Below the pieces are notes generated by a model, which saw only the letters and a list, made by a program, of their open reading frames with translations, made no database searches and was not told where the DNA came from. This document shows positions 13,610 through 20,280 of a DNA stretch of 50,609 bases, in pieces. Position 1 is the stretch's first letter; each line of letters starts with the position of its first letter. A program made the position numbers and the translations under genes. This DNA is from Nocardia alni (GTDB lineage Bacteria > Actinomycetota > Actinomycetes > Mycobacteriales > Mycobacteriaceae), in NCBI RefSeq assembly GCF_019038435.1, contig NZ_JAGPOX010000066.1, forward strand, positions 1 through 50,609, read 5' to 3'.

Positions 13610-15547
13610 GTGGCAACAGATTCGAGCACCTCGGACGACACCGGCTGGTCGAGCCTGAGCTCGAGCGACGGCCAACTGATGCTCGAGTCCGGAATCGCGC
13701 AGCAGTGCGCCGAGCATGTCGAGACGATGCTGAACGCCGTTGTCGGCATGATCGGCTGGATCCAGAGCAACTCCGCCGAAGGCAGTCCGACCATCGCCGA
13801 GACGAACTCGGGCGAGGAACTGGCCGCGGTATTCGAGCAGAAGTTCGGCACCGAACTGGTGGAACGGCTGAACCAGCATCGCAGCGTCCTGACCGATATG
13901 GGCAACACCTTCGTCTCGGCCGGAAAGCAGTACGAGAGCTCGGACAACGAGTCGGCCCAGAGTTTCGACGACATCTCGTTCGACGGTTCGGGCGGTACCT
14001 CGCCGAGCGGTGTGGCGCAGTCGCCCTCGATACCCTCCTCCGCGAGCAGTTCGTCCTCCGCGAGCGGCTCGTCTTCTGGCACCACGGAATCGGTGGACAT
14101 CACACCAGAGCAAGGCAGTAGTTTCAGCTGGCAGCAGCTGTATTCCATCGGCCAGAGCATCAAACCCCAGTCGGTGGCCGACGCCGGGGGCGTCTGGCGG
14201 TGGCTGGCCGGCGAACTGGCCGGCGACTTCTCCACCTTGAGCAGCAGCATCGAGTCGGCAGAGAGTGAGTGGACCGGGTCCGGTGCGTCGGCGGCGATCA
14301 GCGCCACCAAGGAGTATGTGCGGGCCGCCGATCTCCTGACCACCGATATGAAGAAGGTCGGCGACACCCTGGTCTCCGCCTCGAGCTGGCTGCAGGACAC
14401 CAAGAACGCCATGCCGACCTCGCCCGATCCGCCGACCACCAGCGGCTCGGGTTACAGCACCACGGCCTCCGACATCGCCTCGGAGACCGAGCCGTATCAG
14501 AACGCGTTCACCACGCATTACACGGACTCCTTCTCCTCCACCAGCGACGACATCGCCGTTTTGCCCACGCCGAATCAGGTGACGAACGGTGGTTCCAGTG
14601 GGTCCGGCTCGACCGGCAGCAGCGGATCGAGCGGATCGAGCAGCGGCAGCAGCGGATCCAGCACCGGATCGAGCGGATCCAGCTCCGGCAGCAGCGGATC
14701 CGGCAGCGCGGGAGCCGCCGGAAGCAGCAGCGCGAGCGGGTCGAGCAGCGGAAGCAGCGACTCCGGCACGGGCTCGAGCGGGTCCAGCAGCACCGGATCG
14801 AGCAGCGGCAGCAGTGGATCCAGCACCGGATCGAGCGGGTCCAGCAGCACCGGATCGAGCAGCGGCAGCAGCGACTCCAGTAGCGGTAGCAGCGGTTCCA
14901 GCACAGGCAGCAGCGGTTCCAGCACAGGCAGCAGCGACTCCGGCACAGGCAGCAGCGGATCGAGCACAGGCAGCAGCGACTCCAGCACCGGTAGTAGCGA
15001 CAGTTCCTCCGGCAGCGACAGCTCGAGCGGATCGGATTCGAGTTCCGGCTCCTCGGACAGCTCCTCCGGCAGCTCGTCGTCCTCGGGCAGCAGTGGTTCT
15101 TCCGACCTCTTGTCACTGGCGAGCACAGTGGGCAGCCTGCTGACCACCCTGCGCCAGCCGACCACGACGGCCTCGACACCATCGGGTCACCACATCGCCG
15201 CCCAAACGGCGAACGCGGACAAGGGCATACTCACGGGCGGGCTCGGCGGACTGGGCGGGCTCGGCGGACTCAGCGGCGACGCGAGCTCGGCCCTCGCCGC
15301 GCAGACACCCGGCGACCAGGCTTCGAATCTGGCCGCGAGTTCCGGCGCCTCTCCGGAGGCGCGGCCGGGCCTCGCCGGATTGGCACACCAGCCGGGAGAG
15401 TCCATGCCGATGGGCGGCATGGGCGGCGCCCGCGCCGCGCAGCAGCCGGAGAAGTATCGAAAACGCTCGGATGCGCTCAACTCGACCGAACACCTGGACG
15501 AGGCGGTCGGCGACCTGGAGCGTGGTGTGCGGCCGGTGGTCGACTGA
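13610..15547 (+). CDS. Serine-rich ESX substrate 1, EspB-like head
   Basis: A 645-residue protein. The GTG at 13610 is preferred: GGGAG lies seven bases upstream, as in its two paralogues. Residues 1-115 are helical and end in Y108-ESS-D112 (13931-13945), the YxxxD export motif of type VII substrates. Residues 165-265 form a second helical unit with W221-T-G (14270). YxxxD followed about 110 residues later by WxG is the layout of mycobacterial EspB (fused PE/PPE fold). Residues about 327-500 are almost only Ser, Gly, Thr and Asp. The C-terminal part has a Gly-Leu-Gly run, MPMGGMGG and a charged HLDEAVGD tail, like other actinobacterial ESX substrates. No Sec signal peptide or LPXTG is present. 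It overlaps the next gene (EspG-like) by one base. Confidence 0.75.
   Translation: MATDSSTSDDTGWSSLSSSDGQLMLESGIAQQCAEHVETMLNAVVGMIGWIQSNSAEGSPTIAETNSGEELAAVFEQKFGTELVERLNQHRSVLTDMGNTFVSAGKQYESSDNESAQSFDDISFDGSGGTSPSGVAQSPSIPSSASSSSSASGSSSGTTESVDITPEQGSSFSWQQLYSIGQSIKPQSVADAGGVWRWLAGELAGDFSTLSSSIESAESEWTGSGASAAISATKEYVRAADLLTTDMKKVGDTLVSASSWLQDTKNAMPTSPDPPTTSGSGYSTTASDIASETEPYQNAFTTHYTDSFSSTSDDIAVLPTPNQVTNGGSSGSGSTGSSGSSGSSSGSSGSSTGSSGSSSGSSGSGSAGAAGSSSASGSSSGSSDSGTGSSGSSSTGSSSGSSGSSTGSSGSSSTGSSSGSSDSSSGSSGSSTGSSGSSTGSSDSGTGSSGSSTGSSDSSTGSSDSSSGSDSSSGSDSSSGSSDSSSGSSSSSGSSGSSDLLSLASTVGSLLTTLRQPTTTASTPSGHHIAAQTANADKGILTGGLGGLGGLGGLSGDASSALAAQTPGDQASNLAASSGASPEARPGLAGLAHQPGESMPMGGMGGARAAQQPEKYRKRSDALNSTEHLDEAVGDLERGVRPVVD
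14589..15105 (+). repeat. Ser/Gly-rich low-complexity array of substrate 1
   Basis: About 170 codons of irregular SGSS, TGSS and SDSS units, using mainly AGC, TCC, TCG and GGC/GGA. There is no fixed long period. The opposite strand stays open here only because of this composition and is not a gene. Confidence 0.9.
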
Positions 15548-16332
15548 TGGCTCTCACCTGGAATCTCACCGCCACCGAACTGGTCGTCGCGTGGGACAGG
15601 CTGTTCGCCGAGCGCCTGCCCTCGCCGCTGTGCGCCCTGCTGCCGGTGCACTACGCCGACGAATACGCCCGCCTGGCCACGCGAACCTGGGTGGATATGC
15701 GGGACCGATACGACGGTTCGCTGCACGACGCGCTCGGCCGCGTGGCACGTGCCGACGTGCGGGTGGTGGCACACGGTGTGGATCCAGAGCATCCAGAGGA
15801 TTCCGCGGCGCGCGTGCGCGTGCTCGGTGCGCGGCAGGGCTCGATGGGCGTGGTGATCCGGCAGCTTCCCGGCGAATCCATGTGGCACAGCGGCGGATTC
15901 ACGATCACCATGGGTGACGCCCAACGTCTGGCGGGCGCGGTCGTCGGCTCCATGCCCATGCTCGAGCCGGGCCGGCTACCGGATATGCCCATGGTGAAAC
16001 CACCGGACAGCAGCGACATCGACCACTGGTACGGGCAATCCGAGGTGTACGACAGCTATCCGGAGCTCGAGCGACGCAGCGCCGCCTTCCTGAATCACCC
16101 CGTGCGCGCGCTCGGTTCCATCGAGATATCCCAGGGCCGTTCACTTTTCGGACCGAGAGGGATTTCCATCCACCGCATCTACTGGCGCGATCTCGTAGAC
16201 GACGGCCGTTACGTCATCCCCGACACCGCCGACCCCATCGCGGTCGGGGCCGACCCGCATCGACTGGCGGCGCTGATCGCGGCCGACATAGCCAGGGTGC
16301 TGCAAACGCTGGAGGACGAGCGCCGTGCCTGA
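15547..16332 (+). CDS. EspG-family ESX chaperone 1
   Basis: A 261-residue protein with ATG overlapping the stop of the previous gene (TGATG). It fits the EspG family: an N-terminal W-LT-TELVVAWDRL start with a Pro-containing L-SPLCALLP segment, central strands, and the C-terminal EISQGRSLFGPRGIS strand pair followed by D-GRYV and a closing helix. EspG proteins bind the tips of PE-PPE dimers in the cytoplasm and carry them to the ESX machine. Translational coupling to serine-rich substrate 1 suggests that this EspG serves that protein instead of a PPE. It overlaps the EspH-like gene by 8 bp. Confidence 0.75.
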   Translation: MALTWNLTATELVVAWDRLFAERLPSPLCALLPVHYADEYARLATRTWVDMRDRYDGSLHDALGRVARADVRVVAHGVDPEHPEDSAARVRVLGARQGSMGVVIRQLPGESMWHSGGFTITMGDAQRLAGAVVGSMPMLEPGRLPDMPMVKPPDSSDIDHWYGQSEVYDSYPELERRSAAFLNHPVRALGSIEISQGRSLFGPRGISIHRIYWRDLVDDGRYVIPDTADPIAVGADPHRLAALIAADIARVLQTLEDERRA

Positions 16333-16822
16333 GCCGCACTGGTACACCGATCAGACCATCCACGAGACCGCGGTCTACGGGGGTCCTGCCGATGAGCCGG
16401 ACGCCGTGGATCCCGGCGGCGCCGAACCGCCGGGCCGGACCTCGTCGGCGAACCCGGTCGGTGCGCCGCAGGACAACGGATACACCGGCTGGTCGACCGG
16501 CCAGGCATCCCTTCGCACCGGCGAAATCGTCGTCACGACAACGGAATTCGGTCTGCCGCTGCACCTGCGTGTCGACGCCGGACAGCTCCGGCGCGAACCC
16601 GCGGACCTGGCCGGCGACCTGATGCGACTGTGCCGGTTGGCAGCCGGGCGCGCGGGCTACGCCAGACGCACCGAGCTGACACAGCTGGGTATGACCGACC
16701 CGACCTTGGACCTGCTCGGACTGCCCACCCAGGACGCGGTGGAACAAACCGAACTCGGTGATGAAGACAACCATGAATACGAGCCGCGCAGCTGGCTCGA
16801 TCACGACGGGAGTGTGTGGTGA
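16325..16822 (+). CDS. EspH-like ESX accessory protein
   Basis: A 165-residue protein with GTG start inside the end of the EspG gene. The first 60 residues are acidic and Pro/Gly-rich. Residues about 65-115 have a YbaB-like strand-strand-helix (GEIVVTTTEFGLPLHL, then AGDLMRLCRLAAGRAGYA). The end has LLGLPTQDAVEQTE, resembling the LNLPTPEEA segment of mycobacterial EspH, and the same acidic N-terminal layout is seen there. EspH helps ESX-1 substrate handling in the cytoplasm. The gene overlaps the next by 4 bp (GTGA), so the two are coupled. Similarity is low; the call rests on domain layout and position. Confidence 0.5.
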   Translation: MPEPHWYTDQTIHETAVYGGPADEPDAVDPGGAEPPGRTSSANPVGAPQDNGYTGWSTGQASLRTGEIVVTTTEFGLPLHLRVDAGQLRREPADLAGDLMRLCRLAAGRAGYARRTELTQLGMTDPTLDLLGLPTQDAVEQTELGDEDNHEYEPRSWLDHDGSVW

Positions 16823-16952
16823 CGGCATCCGGTACCGGGACCGACGACTCACAATGGCCGAACCTGAAAACCCAGGCCAACGACGGCGACCTGATGTTCA
16901 ACAGCGCCGTCGCGGTCACCTGCTACAACGCCTGCTCAACCCTGCTCGGAAA
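16808..16952 (+). repeat. 145-bp perfect direct repeat, copy 1
   Basis: Bases 16808-16952 (ribosome site GGGAG plus the first 45 codons of serine-rich gene 2) are identical to 20136-20280, which lie exactly 3,328 bp downstream. Identity is lost at once on the 5' side and weakens to patches on the 3' side. This fits recent duplication or gene conversion between the paralogues. Confidence 0.95.
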
Positions 16953-19248
16953 CATCGAATCCATGATGAACTCCGTCGGCTCCCTCACCACACCGGCCAA
17001 ACCCCTGGTCACCACCAACAGCAACCCCGACACCGACTCCCTCGGCTCAGCCGCCAGCTTCCGCACCCTGCTCAAAGACAAATGGACCGACCTCTACAAC
17101 GATCTCTACCAACACAAACTCATCGTCACCGACATGGGCGAAACCTTCGAAGCCGCCGCCAACGCCTACACGAGCAGTGACAACACCAGCGCCGACACCT
17201 TCAACACCCTCGACCCGGGCTCCACCGGATCGGTCACCATCGACAACTCCTCCTCCGAAGTCAGTGCCCCCGATTACAACTCGACCTACGGCTCCGGCTC
17301 GTCCGGATCCACCGGCTACAGCCTCGGCGGCACCGGCTCGGCCGACCTCGTCTCCGCCGACAGCTACGCCACCACCATCGCCGACGAAGCCGAGGACGGC
17401 ACCTCCTTCAGCCTCGACGACTTCTTCCACATCGGCCAATCCATCGACGACAACGACCCCTCCCTGTCCTCGGCCGCGGAACAGTGGAACTCCCTGCAAA
17501 CCACCTGGGACAGTTGGGCCACCACCTTCCACGAGGACATGCAGCAGGCCCTCAACTCCGGCGAATGGTCAGGTTCAGGCGCCAGCGCCGCCGTCAGTGC
17601 CGTAGACAGCTACGTCAACGGCGCCGTCACCTCCCTGGGCCAAACCATGGGCGCGATGTACAAAACCATCGTCGAACTCCTGAGCCTGCTCCAGGCCATC
17701 TACAAACAGATGCCCACCGAATACCAATACGACTACGCCAGCGGCACAGGCACTTACAGCGGCAGCGGCTACACCGGCGACGGCACCTACTACACCCAGT
17801 CCGGCTGTCACTCCACCAGCCACGACGTCAGCACCCTCCAGCAAATCTGGTCCTCCCTGTATCCCCCGGGCCTCCAGAAGGTCGCCGCCATCACCCCCGC
17901 CTTCTCCGACCCCGGCACCCAATCGAGCAGCGGCGCAAGCGGAAGCTCCACCGGCAGCAGCGGATCCAGCGGATCCAGCAGCGGCGCATCCGGCGCAAGC
18001 GGAAGCTCCAGCGGATCATCCGGCAGCAGCAGCGGATCCAGCGGAAGCTCCAGCGGCAGCAGCGGATCCAGCAGTGGATCCTCCGGCAGCAGCAGCGGAA
18101 GCAGCGGCTCGAGCTCGGGATCCGGCAGCGGCAGCAGCGGATCCGACAGCAGCGCCAGCGGATCCAGCTCCACCAGCGGGTCCGGCTCCAGCTCCGGATC
18201 CGGGTATTCAGCCGGCTACTCCGCGGGTTACACCGCCGGCTACGCCGCGGGCGAGGCAGCAGAGGCCAGCGGAAGCTCCGGCAGCAGCAGCTCCAGCACC
18301 GGTTCCAGCGATTCCAGCACCGGCAGCAGCACGAGCTCGACCGGATCCAGCAGCACCGGATCAAGCGACAGCTCCACCGGCAGCAGCAGCTCGAGCACCG
18401 GATCCAGCGACTCCAGCACCGGCAGCACCTACACCAGCTCCACCGGATCCAGCGACAGCTCCACCGGCAGCGGCACCAGCACCACAACCACCAGCTCCAC
18501 CGGCAGCAGCAGCTCCAGTACCGGATCCAGCGACTCCAGCACCGGCAGCACCTACACCAGCTCCACCGGATCCAGCGACAGCTCCACCGGCAGCGGCACC
18601 AGCACCACAACCACCAGCTCCACCGGCAGCAGCAGCTCGAGCACCGGATCCAGCGACTCGAGCACCGGCAGCAGCAATTCCAGCAGTGGCAGCAGCGATT
18701 CCAGCAGCGGCAGCGGATCGGGAAGCAGCAGCAGCACGAGTACCGGTACGAGCACCGGCACCACGTCCTCCAGCTCCAGCGGCTCGTCGGGAAGCAGTTC
18801 GGACGAGCTCGGCACGCTCGCCGAGGCGCTGGAGTTGCTGTCCTCGGGCGTCCCCGCCCTGGAACAGCTCGGTCAGCAGCTACTCAACGAGCTGCCCCAA
18901 GCCCTGCAACACCTCGCCGAGCAATACGAACACGGTGTGCTGTCCCTCCAGCAGACCCTGCACGATGCCGCGCGGGACGTCGGCGCCAATATCCAGCACC
19001 TGGGGCACGACGCGGAACATGCCCTCGGGCTGTCCGGCCCCTCGGGCCCGACCGGTCCACAATCACCGCAGCAGGCACTGTTCCGCGCATCGGTCTCGTC
19101 CGACTCGGCACAGATGATTCCGAGCCACGTCACCGCCGGTCTCGCGGCCACCGGTCATGCGGGCGGCGGCGCCGACCCGGGGACCACGACGAGCGCCGGA
19201 TCGGGTTCCGCCGGAACCGCATTCACTACATCGGAAGCGACCATCTGA
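16819..19248 (+). CDS. Serine-rich ESX substrate 2, EspB-like head
   Basis: An 809-residue protein. The GTG at 16819 has GGGAG six bases upstream. The head has YTSSD at residues 117-121 (YxxxD export motif) and W250-S-G (WxG), as in EspB. Residues about 369-660 are a Ser/Gly/Thr array that contains a GYSAGYSAGYTAGY motif near residue 462 and two 41-residue near-perfect repeats. After the array come a helical segment (LLNELPQALQHLAEQYEHGV) and a Ser/Gly/Thr tail, unlike the MPM-GMGG tail of substrates 1 and 3. No Sec signal or anchor is visible. It is coupled to the EspH-like gene upstream, and an EspG gene starts two bases after its stop. It probably ends up at the cell surface or outside. 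O-glycosylation of the array is a hypothesis based on the glycosyltransferase genes at 31070-33008. Confidence 0.75.
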   Translation: MTASGTGTDDSQWPNLKTQANDGDLMFNSAVAVTCYNACSTLLGNIESMMNSVGSLTTPAKPLVTTNSNPDTDSLGSAASFRTLLKDKWTDLYNDLYQHKLIVTDMGETFEAAANAYTSSDNTSADTFNTLDPGSTGSVTIDNSSSEVSAPDYNSTYGSGSSGSTGYSLGGTGSADLVSADSYATTIADEAEDGTSFSLDDFFHIGQSIDDNDPSLSSAAEQWNSLQTTWDSWATTFHEDMQQALNSGEWSGSGASAAVSAVDSYVNGAVTSLGQTMGAMYKTIVELLSLLQAIYKQMPTEYQYDYASGTGTYSGSGYTGDGTYYTQSGCHSTSHDVSTLQQIWSSLYPPGLQKVAAITPAFSDPGTQSSSGASGSSTGSSGSSGSSSGASGASGSSSGSSGSSSGSSGSSSGSSGSSSGSSGSSSGSSGSSSGSGSGSSGSDSSASGSSSTSGSGSSSGSGYSAGYSAGYTAGYAAGEAAEASGSSGSSSSSTGSSDSSTGSSTSSTGSSSTGSSDSSTGSSSSSTGSSDSSTGSTYTSSTGSSDSSTGSGTSTTTTSSTGSSSSSTGSSDSSTGSTYTSSTGSSDSSTGSGTSTTTTSSTGSSSSSTGSSDSSTGSSNSSSGSSDSSSGSGSGSSSSTSTGTSTGTTSSSSSGSSGSSSDELGTLAEALELLSSGVPALEQLGQQLLNELPQALQHLAEQYEHGVLSLQQTLHDAARDVGANIQHLGHDAEHALGLSGPSGPTGPQSPQQALFRASVSSDSAQMIPSHVTAGLAATGHAGGGADPGTTTSAGSGSAGTAFTTSEATI
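18376..18621 (+). repeat. Two 123-bp tandem repeats in serine-rich gene 2
   Basis: A 41-codon unit (TGSSSSSTGSS... ending TSTTTTSS) occurs twice in a row and starts again at about 18622. Copies differ at only a few third positions (for example TCGAGC against TCCAGT), so the duplication is recent. The unit has one Tyr and many Ser/Thr. Confidence 0.9.
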
Positions 19249-19249
19249 G

Positions 19250-20080
19250 ATGCACCGCACCTGGACCCTCACCGACATGGAGTTCATCGTCCTGCGTGAT
19301 CGACTGCTCGATCGCTACCTGCCCTGGCCCTTCACCTATATAGGTCCGGTCCGCAGCCGCATCGAGTTCCTGCACGAGAAGGCCCGCACGTGGAACAGAT
19401 TGCAGACGATCTGGGATCCCGATCTGGCCGACGCGATCACCAAGGCCGGCAACCCGGATACCAGGGTGCAGATCAGATGCTGGGACGGCCGCGACATCAG
19501 TGCTACCGCGAGCCGATACTTCTTGGTGGGCAACCGATGTGGCGCTCGCGCCGTCGTCATACAGGGCATCTATGAGCGCAGCGCCCAAAGCTGCGACAGC
19601 TATCGAATCGTCGAATGCGACGCGCAGTCACTGTCGTCCGTTCTGGTCGACAGCCTGCCCGAGATGCCCGCCGGATCGCAGGGGCGTGTCGAGCTGACCA
19701 ATTACGGCGACACGGAAAGCATGCGAGCCGCGGACCAGTGGAGCCACGGCCGGTCGAGCTTCTACGACGACGGCGACGACGACGCCTACCAGAGCAAACG
19801 CTGGCAGAGCACGCCCCGGACGACCGTCGGCATCATCGAGGTCCGGCAGGGCAAATCGAAGTTCGGGCCGCAGGGTATGAAGACGGTGAAACGGCTGTTC
19901 TGGGAGGATCATCCGGGCGACGGGCGCTATCTCATCGATCTGGACCCGCCGATCGCGGCGGTCGGCATCGATGCCCAGGACATGCGACAGCGAATCGATC
20001 GGGGAATCGCCGAGATGCTGCGGATGGTGCAGGACGAGTCCCAGGAGGGCATCGCGCGGACGAGCATCTTCAGCGACTAG
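19250..20080 (+). CDS. EspG-family ESX chaperone 2
   Basis: A 276-residue protein. The ATG at 19250 begins right after the TGA of serine-rich gene 2 and gives the EspG-type start (RTWTLTDMEFIVLRDRLL). The C-terminal half has the family features IIEVRQGKSKFGPQGMK, then DGRYLIDLDPP and a last helix (RGIAEMLRMVQ). An acidic insert with DDGDDDAYQ lies near residue 175-180. It resembles EspG 1 in layout but is well diverged, so it probably binds a different substrate: its neighbours are the paralogous serine-rich genes 2 and 3. A 66-bp spacer follows before gene 3. Confidence 0.75.
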   Translation: MHRTWTLTDMEFIVLRDRLLDRYLPWPFTYIGPVRSRIEFLHEKARTWNRLQTIWDPDLADAITKAGNPDTRVQIRCWDGRDISATASRYFLVGNRCGARAVVIQGIYERSAQSCDSYRIVECDAQSLSSVLVDSLPEMPAGSQGRVELTNYGDTESMRAADQWSHGRSSFYDDGDDDAYQSKRWQSTPRTTVGIIEVRQGKSKFGPQGMKTVKRLFWEDHPGDGRYLIDLDPPIAAVGIDAQDMRQRIDRGIAEMLRMVQDESQEGIARTSIFSD

Positions 20081-20135
20081 CCGGGCCTCTCCACGATCCG
20101 GCTCGAGCGGAAGTCGTTGGCGTAGAACAAATTAT

Positions 20136-20280
20136 GGGAGTGTGTGGTGACGGCATCCGGTACCGGGACCGACGACTCACAATGGCCGAACCTGAAAACC
20201 CAGGCCAACGACGGCGACCTGATGTTCAACAGCGCCGTCGCGGTCACCTGCTACAACGCCTGCTCAACCCTGCTCGGAAA
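20136..20280 (+). repeat. 145-bp perfect direct repeat, copy 2
   Basis: Second copy of the repeat at 16808-16952: the ribosome site and first 45 codons of serine-rich gene 3. The first mismatch on the 3' side is at 20281 (A against C at 16953). Confidence 0.95.

Noticed and set aside
14575..15165. Leu/Pro-rich frame opposite the Ser-rich array
   Set aside because: Direct result of Ser/Gly codons read on the other strand; the same happens opposite the arrays of genes 2 and 3.
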